From Larix sibirica (Eukaryota; Streptophyta; Pinopsida; Pinales; Pinaceae), in assembly GCA_004151065.3 (NCBI GenBank), contig NWUY0300027955.1, forward strand, positions 1 to 25,961: 25,961 bases of DNA, given 5' to 3'. The notes below the pieces were generated by a model. The model worked only from the letters and a program-made list of their open reading frames with translations, was not told the DNA's origin and did no database searches. Position numbers and translations under genes: made by a program. Positions 1 to 10,445 of the stretch are shown one piece after another (within the stretch, counting starts at the first letter, position 1; every line of letters starts with the position of its first letter).

Positions 1-122
1 TTGGAGGACAACCAAAACCCAACAGGCGATCCAAGGAATGAGGCGTTGCTACATCCTACAAGGACTATCCCCTTACCAAGTGGAGGAATGCACACTTGTG
101 CAATTTTTTCCACAATAGGATC

Positions 123-865
123 TATTGCCAAGGTTCAAAATGGAATGTTGTAAACCATGTGATACACCATATTAGTGTATAGTTAAGTTGATTGAGTGTG
201 ATTCTATAATATTCAATGCTACTCTATACAAGCAACTTATCGATAGCCTCATTTATTTAACTCAGAATTAACTTCATACATCCCTTGTTGTTATTGTGGT
301 CTCGAAGTTCATGCTAGATCCAAAAGAGATCCACTTGAAGTCTGGAAAGAGGGTTCTTCATTAATTCAAGGGTACATATCAACTTTGTATAAAGTATTGA
401 AGAAACAAGTGAACCAATTGGTTCGTTAAACTTATTTTGACTAGGATCGAAATGGATATGAAAATAAGGAAACCTTAATCTATGTGTTCCATCTTGGATC
501 CAGATCCAAAGTATAGTTTTGTAATAAATAGAATATAGTTTCCTTTTTAACCATAAAAGGTAAATATAGAGGTGTAGTTTATGCAAGCACAAAGGTAGTG
601 TGGATTCACAATCTAAGGGATGATCTTGGAATTTGTTTTGAGGAGTCTATTGTAATGAGTTGTGATAATCAAAGTGCAATACAAGTAGTTGATAACCCTT
701 TTGCTTAAAGTAAGATGAAGCATGTGGAGCTTCATGCTTGAAACGATTGGTATATGAGCAAGTTGTGTCTCTTACTTATTGTAGGACATATGGTTATATT
801 TTTTATATATTTATGAATCCATTGAAAGAAAATAAGTATTTGAAACTTTAGGCTATTCTTGGGCT
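123..865 (+). pseudogene. Ty1-copia pol remnant: RT C-terminus and RNase H
   Basis: Conceptual translation follows the end of a copia polyprotein in order. RFKMECCKP and ATLYKQLIDSLIYLT mark the RT/RNase H connection at about 135-250. PKEIHLKSGKRVL at about 315-360 is followed by a degraded centre. VVWIHNLRDDLGI, the catalytic-region block SCDNQSAIQVVDNP and SKMKHVELHA lie at about 590-740. A degenerate tail (NPLKENKYLKL) ends near 865. Several stops and frame changes break it, so it is a fossil. In an intact element this part would degrade the RNA of the RNA:DNA hybrid in the cytoplasmic particle. The YVDD region and everything upstream are missing or lie outside the window. Bases 1-122 show nothing I recognise. 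The order of conserved blocks is clear; the lineage is not assigned. Confidence 0.85.
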
Positions 866-2826
866 TCTTGGGGTTCTCCTTATGGATTGAGGGGAAAGTG
901 TACATATATCATTTTGCCTCCTAAACCCTTAAAGAGTTGTGCTAACGAGGGGGCATTGGAACAATAGTTCAATCTCATCTCTAGATCCTTTGGAGAGAGT
1001 GGTTCTATTGTTTTCAATATTTGAAGGTCAACTAGTGGCCTACTAGCTATTCCAACTGAGTCAATCGATGCACAAGTCAAGGTAGGAAATTTGGAGACCT
1101 GGGCACAAATAAGGTGATCAAAGTTGACTATGTCTTACTTATTATATGGGATTTAGTTATGATTTAGGTTATATATATATATAATTCCATGGATCAATAT
1201 ATTAATTAATTATCTTAAAGTACAAATTATGATTAGTGTTATCCATTATATGTTCAGTTAAGTTAAAAAATGCTTCATTGTTATAATGGAATCTGTTGTC
1301 ACCACCTTTACTTGGACGTCATTGTTATTCACTTCTACAATTGCTCATTCTACAACAAAGAGGACATGTATTTTATCAACAACTTATCTAGGAGAGAGGG
1401 AAATATTTCCCCATTTATCCAATGAGATACCTCATGTTACAGAAGAAAACCAATTGGCATATATCCAGACTCTATGATGGTCCATAAATTATTGACCCTA
1501 GTGACTTCCAGGATACTAGTGTGTAATTGCAATTGCATTCTTTTCACGTTCAGTAGGTTACATGTTGATGCATTATCATCACTACACTAGCACACCATAC
1601 GAATGATTGGTAGTGCATTAGTTTTCCTATGATGAAATATGTAGATATCCTTGTTGAAGGACCCAGATTTGATAGGTGGTCCACTATTCTACTATGACAA
1701 TTATGTATAACTTTGGATATATGGTGTAACATGTAGGAGGGGAGACAACACTTCCACTTTGCTTCAAAGTTATTTGTTTATTTTTTTGAGAGGTTTATGG
1801 TGACTCAATCGGCATTTGATTTCCACCCTCATAGACAAATAAATAATGTGAATATTCACATGTAGAGTTAGATGTTGCTAAACTTAAGGGCCAATGGTAG
1901 TTCTCATGTAGGGTTGTGGGTGAGGATGTTAATTTCATGTTATTTACTGAGGATAATCACATCTTCCATCTTGTGTAGTATCCTTGTGCAGGGATGAACT
2001 AGTAGGGGTGTCTATACCTCCTAATTATTGCAATCGGGCAACCAAATAAGAGGGGTAGTATTATTGTGATGTTTTGATTAGTCAAGTTGCATAATTTTCT
2101 AGTGTATTTAATCCACGTGTTATTGATTAAAATATTTCAGTTAAATTAATTGGTTGGTGTCTATAGGTTTTCATATATTGTCTTGTATAGTGGTAAAGGG
2201 CCTCCTCCCGACTTGATGCAAAGATGGATACGATGAGGTAACTCAAAAGGGTAGACTTGGAATGCACCATATTTAATTGGGTATTTGATTTTATCACTAT
2301 ATCATTGATTGATTATGTACTTTGATCGCTATATATAGATTTCAATTTATATTACCCCTTTTATATCAATTTTGGTTCTAGCTCGAGTTGTTATGGGATG
2401 GAGTGTTTATCCCTCCCACCTAGGCTTTATTACCATAAGTAACATGTTGAGCTCATAATGAGTATATTGTTGTAATGGATTTGAGCCATGTTGTTAATTG
2501 GTCTTCTTCCTTGAAGAATCTAGGGTTTACCTAGGGTACCATCTTCAAAATGAGGGGAGGTGCCCATGGGTTTTCCCTAGGATATTTACCTGGAAAACAA
2601 ATATTACCCCTTTTTATATCATGTATATAATTGTTGATGTTGTTTGATGTTTTTTATATTACACATTCTATATTTATTGTCACATCTGATGTGATGGTTG
2701 GCTGATGTTGTTTGAATGATAAAAATGTATTATGAGTATGTTAGTGACTACCATTGTCAATGGTTTCTTTATTTTTAAATTAAATTTGAAATGTATCAAT
2801 CATTTAATGTAATATTAAAATTTCAA
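866..2826. other. AT-rich stretch with no recognised gene
   Basis: No open frame here resembles a known family. Because it follows a plus-strand copia RNase H, a 3' LTR of that element would be expected here, but I could not place its ends. A G-rich purine tract near 1735-1746 and a gggttttccctag string near 2569 resemble pieces of plant copia 3' regions, only weakly. A (TA)n run lies near 1170-1185. Confidence 0.5.
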
Positions 2827-2840
2827 CACTACAACAAACC
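2827..2840 (+). repeat. CACTA-type terminal repeat, left end
   Basis: CACTACAACAAACC matches the start expected of plant CACTA transposon termini. The bases just before it are CAA, which would be the target duplication if the element is real. No matching right terminus was found near 4337. Confidence 0.45.
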
Positions 2841-2944
2841 ATGAAATTAGCACCTAATTTAGCATATTTTTTTAGAGTAATTTTTTTTCAATTGAGTTGG
2901 AAAATATGGCGCTAAACCTAGCGCAAATTTGCAATTTTTTAAAG

Positions 2945-3076
2945 CACCTAAATTAGCACCAAGTTTAGTGCCAGAATTTGCACCAGGTTTAGTTCATAGT
3001 TTAGCACCAAGATTACCACCAAAATTAGAGCCATAATTAGCACCAAATTTAGCATCGGGATTAGTGTTTGATTTAG
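2945..3076 (+). repeat. 12-bp tandem array, left arm
   Basis: Eleven consecutive 12-mers lie in exact phase, with consensus caccaaatttag and one to several differences each. A further isolated unit occurs at 2851-2862, close to the tip. The array is the reverse complement in consensus of the one at 4237-4337, so the two arms could pair. Confidence 0.9.
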
Positions 3077-3155
3077 CATTGATTGTCTGTAAATTGAATT
3101 TTGGAAAATAGAAACAGAAAATGGTAAAAATTGAAAAAAAATGAAAAAGTGGTAA

Positions 3156-3222
3156 GGAAATGCTAGAATTTGAACCCATCTCACTTGCCAAGAGGCAAGA
3201 TCTCTACTTGAGCTACATTCCC
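3156..3222 (-). pseudogene. tRNA-like sequence A
   Basis: Read on the minus strand, this 67-nt stretch can form a tRNA cloverleaf. The acceptor GGGAATG pairs with CATTTCC in seven positions including one G-T. A D-arm-like TAGCTCAAGTAGAG resembles an A box. The anticodon stem is CTTGC/GCAAG and the T-loop is TTCAAAT, as in a B box. The anticodon loop has six bases rather than seven and the T-stem is imperfect, so it is probably not a working tRNA. The 5' half most resembles tRNA-Ala, by memory of the family only. Confidence 0.6.
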
Positions 3223-3345
3223 ACAAACAACTATGATTAAAAGTGCATATATGAACTAAAACTAAACTAACCTAGTGCAAATTAGAACTTACGAAAATAA
3301 AAATGAAAAATTGTAAAAAATGAAAATAGAAATGGAAAATGTTAA

Positions 3346-3412
3346 GGAAATGTCAGGATTTGAACTCAAATCAATTGCCAAAAGGAAAGAACTCTATTTG
3401 AGCTACATTCCC
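3346..3412 (-). pseudogene. tRNA-like sequence B
   Basis: This is a second 67-nt minus-strand sequence of the same plan as the one at 3156-3222, starting 190 bases further on. The GGGAATG/CATTTCC acceptor, TAGCTCAAATAGAG D-arm region and GTTCAAATCC T-loop are kept. The anticodon stem is more decayed (CTTTC against GCAAT). The flanking sequence is also related, so the tRNA-like part belongs to a ~170-190-bp tandem unit. Confidence 0.55.
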
Positions 3413-3510
3413 ATATAAATATACCTTTAAAAGTGAATATCTGAATTGAAATTAACCTAACGTATGCATGCAAATAAGTGAATACAAATGGAAAAGTAAT
3501 AAGAAATATA

Positions 3511-3576
3511 TGGGTGCCAGGATTTAAACACGAATCTCCTTACATCAATGCAAGGATATTCCTTAAGCCATACCCA
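3511..3576 (-). pseudogene. tRNA-like sequence C, divergent type
   Basis: This 66-nt minus-strand stretch has a partial acceptor (TGGGT with ACCCA). Its long anticodon hairpin is CCTTGC/GTAAGG, and the T-loop-like motif is GTTTAAATCC. It aligns in position with the other two but differs strongly in the anticodon arm. It may derive from a different tRNA or be a diverged copy. Confidence 0.4.
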
Positions 3577-3639
3577 TGAATTAGATTTGTGCATTAAACA
3601 AAATCCCCAAAATGTCATATTTTATCCATCAAACATGCA

Positions 3640-3968
3640 ATAACAAAACAACAATAAACATTAAAAAATCAATAAAGAAAAATCAAAGCAAAAGCAGAAG
3701 GAAAATTGAGAAGGGAAGGGAGAATTCAGTACCTTCTTTGTGGAGGTTCCAGCATGAAACCCTAACTCCATGCATGAAACCCTTAACTGGTAACAACATA
3801 ATAGCAATAACCATTATAAAATGAATAAATTAAAATATAAGTAAAATAGGAAGGAGGAGAAAGGAAGTGAGAAATCATTACCTTCGTTATGGAGGTTCTT
3901 TGATGAAACCTTCTCCTCCATACTTGAAACCCTAAACCTGCAACAACAAAACAACAATAAACATTAGG
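3640..3968 (+). repeat. ~150-bp tandem repeat, about two copies
   Basis: Each unit reads through a purine-rich segment, a conserved accttcnttntggaggttc core (core starts at 3742 and 3891, 149 bases apart), a tgaaaccct segment and an acaacaataaacatta segment. A related pair sits at 8060-8378. The function is unknown; it lies in the interior of the CACTA-like element. Confidence 0.75.
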
Positions 3969-4236
3969 AAATCAATAAAGGAAAAGAAAAGGTAAAGAGA
4001 AAGGAAAGAAACCTTAAGGGAGAAATAGGAAGGGTGGAGAAGAGAAGAGATAAAGAGAGTAAATGAGAAAATAGTGAAAGAGTGGATTTTGAGGGGCTTT
4101 TATGAGGGAAAATTAGGGATTTTAATTATAATAATTGAAATCCCTCCAACTCATGAGAATCGAGACAAGTGGCTTACTTTTAACCTTTGATATTACTTAG
4201 TTTTCTTTTTTCAAAAGTTTCCCTCGCTTTTAAGTG

Positions 4237-4337
4237 CTAAATCTAACTCTAAATTTAGTGCTAAAGTTGGCGTGAAGCTAAACCTCGTGCTAAGTCTGGC
4301 TCTAAATTTGGTGTTAAGCCTACCACTAAAGTCAGTG
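4237..4337 (+). repeat. 12-bp tandem array, right arm
   Basis: Eight 12-mers with consensus ctaaatttggtg run in phase at 4237-4272 and 4278-4337, separated by a 5-base slip (4273-4277). The consensus is the exact reverse complement of the left-arm unit, as expected for subterminal repeats of a CACTA-type element. Confidence 0.9.
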
Positions 4338-6035
4338 TAGCACCCTCCAAGGCCAAGCCTTGCAGGTTGCTCAATAACTAAGATGTCATAGTTACAATTC
4401 TCATTTAGAGTTTATAATTTCATTTTTTTAATCCTTCGTTCTTTTTGATGTTACAACTTCACAAAGTTTCACAATTTAGCTACAAGGATATAATTTAGAA
4501 TTTATACTAGGAGAACAAATATCATTTCATCTCAGTTTTAGGCATACATATACATAACAATTTATACTAGTAAATCTTTTGAATTTATCATTTGACAAAA
4601 TTTGAATGGAAAATAACTCTTTTAAAACATAAAAATTTCTAAGAAATATACCTCCTCCTTGAGCAACAATGGATTGCATGAATCCCCCTCCTTTTTCTTA
4701 CCCAGATGGGAGCCATGGTTTACTTCCCATCCAACTAGGGGCCTAGCCAGCTCCCTATCCCGAGGAAGCCATCCAAATGGCTTCTTGGCCCTCCATGCCC
4801 ATACCCCCTTGAACAACAGTTCTCTGTGGTTGTCTTTGGGATCATCCCAAATAGTAATCAAACTCTATTAATTTTCAGGTCTCCCATAAGACCTTTTCTC
4901 CCATCCTCCAAACAACTAGGCGAAGAAATCCCTCCTTCTCCTTTGCTCCCCCCTCTTATCCTCTTCCTTCCCATCAAATAACATTTTCCCTCAACCCCAG
5001 GTTGAACATACTCCAAGGGAAATAAATAATAATAATAATAAAACCATACAATAAAAGCAATTCAAAATCAACCGACTCGCATGCAACAATAAGCATCATA
5101 ATAATTATATCATAATAAAATCAATCCACCATCAACCGAATCACATACGACAATAAATATCTTTGAGAGCATTTAATAATAATTAAATAAAACAATACAA
5201 TATAATTCAATCAATACACCAATATCTTTTATTGCAATTAATAGTAATAAAACAAATATTATATAAATCCATCAGTGAACTCCATCATAATATCTCTGAC
5301 AATATTAAATAATAAACACACAACATGCAAACTAAGTCCTCTCCATCATAATATATTTGACAATATTATATAATATTAATAATAATAAAACAACACAGTA
5401 ATATAAATGCACCCGATCAACCAACATACATGGTAATAAATATCTTTGACATTTAAATAGTACTAACCAAAACAACATGCTAAGATAAATGCTTAAATCC
5501 AACACAACCCAAAAACAGTGGAATTTAAATGAGAATAGAATCCCAATGATGTTATAAAAATCTATTTTAAACTACAACAATTGCATCCTAACAATTATAT
5601 CCCTTGAATGGATATTATACTTATTGCATTATTTTAACTATATGTCCATTACATATATACCTAATGATATCTAGGTGGAGATATCTAACCAGAATATATA
5701 TCTACCTACCTATGATAGACAATTTATAAATCATTAATATATTAATTCTTCCCACAATCAATATTATAGCATAGCATGATATATAATTACAACAAACCAA
5801 GAAATCATAACTCTAAGCACTACTTGAACACTTATAATTGATCCCCCAACAATACAATCATTAACGTATTTAGGCAACTTCTTCATCATACTAGTGTGTT
5901 AATCTACGGTGTGAATACGTGATCAGGGTATACACACCATACATGGGTGTTAATAGTTGTAAATTTTAAGACCCCAACCCGATTTCAAGTCTCGATAAAA
6001 TTCACGGTTTAATTACCAAACCCCATTTCAATGAC
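4338..6035. other. AT-rich non-coding stretch with a diverged tandem array
   Basis: No gene is recognised. A pyrimidine-rich, less AT-rich island occupies about 4640-4990; short frames run through it on both strands but none resembles a known protein. About 5015-5470 is built of diverged units of roughly 62-86 bp sharing a core like aatatctttgacaatatta plus AAT runs (cores near 5157, 5222, 5290, 5352 and 5438). The rest, to 6035, is plain AT-rich DNA. Confidence 0.6.
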
Positions 6036-7028
6036 TGTTGAAAATAACTTTTGCATAAACCAAATTTTATAACAAGAAACACATGGAATCTTTTATAGCT
6101 ACAAAACATAAATTAATATGCACACAGAGGAAATTTTTGTACATGGATTTTTGGGCAAATAGCCCCTGGAAAAACCCCCTAAGGGGAAAACCAATGATAA
6201 AGAGAGATTTTATATTATTAAGAAAATATTACAGCAGTGCATTTTCCAACAAATAATATACAAACTTATCTTGATAACCATGACAAACACTCTTCTTCGA
6301 AAACAATGTCAAATCTACCTAAAAAACAATGCCTTCTTCGCCTCAAATTTCATGCCTAGATTCCTGTCCACAGGCTGTACGATACAATACATAATGCTCC
6401 TCGATTTATGTGTTGTAGTACGGACTAGCTATACGGAATCAATCTATCTTTAATGCTCCTCAATTTCTTTGCTCTCTTGCATAGAAAATCGTGCCCTTTT
6501 GCCACAATACGAACTACTCTCCACATTGTACAGACTACTACGATAAATGTTGTCCATCCTCAATAAATGCTGGAAAATTCCTCCTCGATTTCTGCGATAT
6601 TGCCTTGGAAATCATGCCCCTCTTTTTTTTGTATGGGTTGCTTAGGAAATTGTGCCCTCTTCTTCTCTCTCTTGCTCTCAACTTCTCTTCTCCAAATGCT
6701 CATGAAGAATAATGTGTCTTTTTCCTTACATTGGCCTTTTTGTTTATCAAGAGGGTAAGTGAACCAACTCTTAGATCCAAGGGCCTAGATTAGATCTACA
6801 GTCACTTAAATCCATGGTTGAGATAAAATCACCTTTTTTCTCAACTTAAAAATTAATTTAAGTCACTTTCTCATTAAATGTCCAAAAAGTCACACTATAT
6901 CTCATAAAGTGAAAATTAATTCTACATCTCATAAAGTTAATGTCTAAGGGTCATGTTGGACAGTTCCTCCTTTTAGCTAGACAGAAAAATACCTAGGGGA
7001 ACACTTGTCCAAGGTACATTTTCCAACG
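6036..7028 (-). mobile_element. Ty1-copia 3' LTR, copy 1
   Basis: Read on the minus strand, the RNase H frame ends at 7149. A purine tract (ggtaagagggagc) follows about 110 bases later, and then a sequence beginning CGTTGG and ending TTCAACA. That is the TGTTG...CAACA form of a plant copia LTR with the first T changed to C, about 993 bp long. The five bases beyond its end (6031-6035) would be the target duplication, but there is no 5' LTR here to compare. In a live element this LTR would hold the promoter and polyadenylation signals. A near-identical copy lies at 10446-11438. Confidence 0.65.
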
Positions 7029-7148
7029 CTCCCTCTTACCGAGGAAAGTGTTATTCGCCACTCTCAACTTGTCTCTAAAGAAAACAAACTTGCCTCTCCC
7101 AAAATATTTTGTAAGGATATTTTCTACCTGCTAATCATTGGATATATA

Positions 7149-7643
7149 CTATAGCTCAACTACTCCCCTTTGAACATAGTCGTAGATGAAATTGTATATA
7201 ATCTCAATATGCTTCGACCTGTCATGGAACACCGGATTCTTATAGTGCTTGATGCAACTCTTATTATCATAGAAAATCGCCGTAGGCCTCAACTGCTGAT
7301 CAAATAATCCCACCAATAACTCGCAAAGATACAAGGCCTCACAACTAGCTTGACTAGCTGCCATATACTCCTCCTTAGCATAACTCGATGCAACTAACTT
7401 TTGCTTCCAACTGAACCATGGCACAATTGTTGATCCAAAACTAAAACAACACCCATAAGTGTTCTTTTGGTCTATCACACAACCTGCCCAATCAAAACCT
7501 GTGTAGTCAACCAAACTAAATCCATCACCTCTCCTATAGTCCATACCATAATCCACCATACCACAAATATACTTGAGCACATGTTTTACAACTATCTAAT
7601 CCACTCTCCTCGGCTCAACCATATATTGACTAAGAGTGTTCAC
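7149..7643 (-). pseudogene. Ty1-copia RNase H, truncated at N7644 (copy 1)
   Basis: The frame from about 7580 down to the stop at 7149 is 143 codons and matches the copia RNase H end. It contains the glutamate block KEEYMAAS, the YDNKSCI block and the terminal NPVFHDRSKHIEI block. The usual Tyr-x-Asp-x-Asp-Trp-Ala motif reads YTGFDWAG, so the first aspartate, normally catalytic, is glycine. Upstream the same frame continues through an in-frame TAG ([15 protein letters not shown] then stop) until it is cut at the N. The neighbouring 3' LTR (6036-7028) confirms orientation. It is identical to the second copy at 11559-12053 as far as I can read. Confidence 0.9.
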
Positions 7644-7644
7644 N
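7644..7644. other. Single N: probable contig join between the two 4.4-kb copies
   Basis: Left of the N, a copia frame is cut in mid-domain. Right of it, sequence begins that matches the interior of the CACTA-like element at about 3240. The same copia frame continues uninterrupted past the equivalent point (12053) in the second copy. The N therefore marks an unproven join. Confidence 0.8.
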
Positions 7645-7750
7645 AAAGTGCAAATTTGAACTAAAACTAAACTAACCTTGTGCAAATTAAAACTTACGAC
7701 AACATAAATGGAAAATGTAAAATAATGAAAACAAAAATGGAAAATGTTAG

Positions 7751-7817
7751 GGGAATGTTGGGATTTGAACTCAGAGCACTTGCCAAAAGGAAAGAGCTCT
7801 ACTTGAGCTACATTCCC
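7751..7817 (-). pseudogene. tRNA-like sequence, best-preserved fold
   Basis: This is the counterpart of the copy at 3346-3412 in the other block. On the minus strand the acceptor GGGAATG/CATTCCC pairs in all seven positions. The D-stem GCTC/GAGC pairs perfectly, and the T-loop GTTCAAATCCC is kept. The anticodon arm (CTTTC...GCAAG) and T-stem are imperfect and the total is 67 nt, short for a tRNA. It looks like a tRNA-derived repeat rather than a working gene. Confidence 0.6.
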
Positions 7818-7914
7818 ACAGAAATATATCTTTAAAATTGCAGACTTGAATTGAAATAACCTAACCCATGCATGCAAACAAGTGAATACAAATGGAAACA
7901 TAATAAGAGGTAGA

Positions 7915-7980
7915 TGGATGGAAGGATTTAAACTCAGATCTCCTTACATTAATGCAAGGGTATTCCTTAAGCCATACCCA
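7915..7980 (-). pseudogene. tRNA-like sequence, divergent type, copy 2
   Basis: This is the counterpart of 3511-3576. It keeps the TGGGTATGGC start, the CCTTGC/GTAAGG hairpin and a GTTTAAATCC T-loop-like motif. The acceptor pairing is weaker than in the other type. Confidence 0.4.
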
Positions 7981-8059
7981 TGAACTAGATATTGCAATAA
8001 TGAAAACCCCCAAAATGTTATTTTTTTTCTTCTTTCTCCATTAAACCTACAATGATAAA

Positions 8060-8378
8060 AAACAATAAACATTAATCAATAAAAAAAGCAAAGCAAAAGA
8101 GGAAGGAAAAATGAGAAGGGAACGGAGAAGCCATTACCTTCCTTATGGAGGTTCCACCATGAATCACGAGCCTCCATTCTTGAAACCTTAAACCTACAAT
8201 ACCAAAATAACAATAAACATTATAAGATAGATAAATTAAAATTAAAATAAAATAGGAAGGAAGGAGAAGAAGGGAAGGGAGAAATCATTACCTTCGTTAT
8301 GGAGGTTCTTTGGTGAAACCTTCTCTTGCATACATGAAACCCTAAACCTGCAACAACAAAACAACAATAAACATTAGT
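8060..8378 (+). repeat. ~150-bp tandem repeat, second block
   Basis: Two units have cores (tatggaggttc) about 154 bases apart (ggaggttc at 8147 and 8301). They are diverged from the pair at 3640-3968. Identity with the first block becomes complete right after the last difference at 8378. Confidence 0.7.
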
Positions 8379-8646
8379 AAATCAATAAAGGAAAAGAAAA
8401 GGTAAAGAGAAAGGAAAGAAACCTTAAGGGAGAAATAGGAAGGGTGGAGAAGAGAAGAGATAAAGAGAGTAAATGAGAAAATAGTGAAAGAGTGGATTTT
8501 GAGGGGCTTTTATGAGGGAAAATTAGGGATTTTAATTATAATAATTGAAATCCCTCCAACTCATGAGAATCGAGACAAGTGGCTTACTTTTAACCTTTGA
8601 TATTACTTAGTTTTCTTTTTTCAAAAGTTTCCCTCGCTTTTAAGTG

Positions 8647-8747
8647 CTAAATCTAACTCTAAATTTAGTGCTAAAGTTGGCGTGAAGCTAAACCTCGTGC
8701 TAAGTCTGGCTCTAAATTTGGTGTTAAGCCTACCACTAAAGTCAGTG
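8647..8747 (+). repeat. 12-bp tandem array, right arm, copy 2
   Basis: This copy is identical in arrangement to 4237-4337, including the 5-base slip. No matching left arm precedes it because the block starts inside the element at N7644. Confidence 0.85.
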
Positions 8748-10445
8748 TAGCACCCTCCAAGGCCAAGCCTTGCAGGTTGCTCAATAACTAAGATGTCATA
8801 GTTACAATTCTCATTTAGAGTTTATAATTTCATTTTTTTAATCCTTCGTTCTTTTTGATGTTACAACTTCACAAAGTTTCACAATTTAGCTACAAGGATA
8901 TAATTTAGAATTTATACTAGGAGAACAAATATCATTTCATCTCAGTTTTAGGCATACATATACATAACAATTTATACTAGTAAATCTTTTGAATTTATCA
9001 TTTGACAAAATTTGAATGGAAAATAACTCTTTTAAAACATAAAAATTTCTAAGAAATATACCTCCTCCTTGAGCAACAATGGATTGCATGAATCCCCCTC
9101 CTTTTTCTTACCCAGATGGGAGCCATGGTTTACTTCCCATCCAACTAGGGGCCTAGCCAGCTCCCTATCCCGAGGAAGCCATCCAAATGGCTTCTTGGCC
9201 CTCCATGCCCATACCCCCTTGAACAACAGTTCTCTGTGGTTGTCTTTGGGATCATCCCAAATAGTAATCAAACTCTATTAATTTTCAGGTCTCCCATAAG
9301 ACCTTTTCTCCCATCCTCCAAACAACTAGGCGAAGAAATCCCTCCTTCTCCTTTGCTCCCCCCTCTTATCCTCTTCCTTCCCATCAAATAACATTTTCCC
9401 TCAACCCCAGGTTGAACATACTCCAAGGGAAATAAATAATAATAATAATAAAACCATACAATAAAAGCAATTCAAAATCAACCGACTCGCATGCAACAAT
9501 AAGCATCATAATAATTATATCATAATAAAATCAATCCACCATCAACCGAATCACATACGACAATAAATATCTTTGAGAGCATTTAATAATAATTAAATAA
9601 AACAATACAATATAATTCAATCAATACACCAATATCTTTTATTGCAATTAATAGTAATAAAACAAATATTATATAAATCCATCAGTGAACTCCATCATAA
9701 TATCTCTGACAATATTAAATAATAAACACACAACATGCAAACTAAGTCCTCTCCATCATAATATATTTGACAATATTATATAATATTAATAATAATAAAA
9801 CAACACAGTAATATAAATGCACCCGATCAACCAACATACATGGTAATAAATATCTTTGACATTTAAATAGTACTAACCAAAACAACATGCTAAGATAAAT
9901 GCTTAAATCCAACACAACCCAAAAACAGTGGAATTTAAATGAGAATAGAATCCCAATGATGTTATAAAAATCTATTTTAAACTACAACAATTGCATCCTA
10001 ACAATTATATCCCTTGAATGGATATTATACTTATTGCATTATTTTAACTATATGTCCATTACATATATACCTAATGATATCTAGGTGGAGATATCTAACC
10101 AGAATATATATCTACCTACCTATGATAGACAATTTATAAATCATTAATATATTAATTCTTCCCACAATCAATATTATAGCATAGCATGATATATAATTAC
10201 AACAAACCAAGAAATCATAACTCTAAGCACTACTTGAACACTTATAATTGATCCCCCAACAATACAATCATTAACGTATTTAGGCAACTTCTTCATCATA
10301 CTAGTGTGTTAATCTACGGTGTGAATACGTGATCAGGGTATACACACCATACATGGGTGTTAATAGTTGTAAATTTTAAGACCCCAACCCGATTTCAAGT
10401 CTCGATAAAATTCACGGTTTAATTACCAAACCCCATTTCAATGAC
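8748..10445. other. AT-rich non-coding stretch, copy 2
   Basis: This is the second copy of 4338-6035, with the same pyrimidine-rich island (about 9050-9400) and the same diverged AAT-rich tandem array (about 9425-9880). No gene is recognised. Confidence 0.6.

Larger units (their letters stand above)
2827..4337. mobile_element. Probable non-autonomous CACTA-like element
   Basis: The left tip begins CACTACAACAAACC (2827-2840), the form expected of a CACTA (En/Spm-type) terminal inverted repeat. Plant CACTA elements carry short repeats in opposite orientations near their two ends. Here a 12-bp repeat forms arrays at 2945-3076 and, as its exact reverse-complement consensus, at 4237-4337. Between them lie three tRNA-like sequences and a ~150-bp tandem repeat, with no transposase. 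The right terminal repeat (expected to end GTAGTG) is not visible after 4337, and no 3-bp target duplication could be confirmed. The right end may be decayed, truncated or further out. A composite of unrelated repeats remains possible. Confidence 0.45.
3240..7643. repeat. ~4.4-kb duplicated block, copy 1
   Basis: This block is repeated at 7645-12053. Bases 3240-3968 align to 7645-8378 with many substitutions and small indels. Bases 3969-7643 align to 8379-12053 at a constant offset of 4410, and I found a single difference in reading through (T at 6357, A at 10767). The copy stops exactly at the N at 7644, in the middle of a copia reading frame. The pattern suits two contigs placed end to end as well as a real tandem duplication. 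Confidence 0.9.

Noticed and set aside
314-592. Minus-strand 92-codon frame
   Set aside because: Antisense to the plus-strand copia RNase H remnant.
1286-1477. Plus-strand 63-codon frame
   Set aside because: No recognisable domain, and the length is expected by chance.
2948-3226. Minus-strand frames with periodic Leu/Asn-rich sequence
   Set aside because: The periodicity comes from the 12-bp repeat (four codons) and the frame runs on through a tRNA-like sequence.
4622-4871. Overlapping open frames on both strands in the pyrimidine-rich island (repeated at 9032-9281)
   Set aside because: Both are short, neither resembles a protein family, and their identity between the two blocks reflects the DNA duplication, not protein conservation.
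7751-7817. Calling this a functional tRNA gene
   Set aside because: The anticodon arm and T-stem are imperfect, the length is short, and it belongs to a tandem repeat family.
7467-7901. Frames spanning or touching N7644
   Set aside because: They are antisense to copia RNase H or cross an unproven join.
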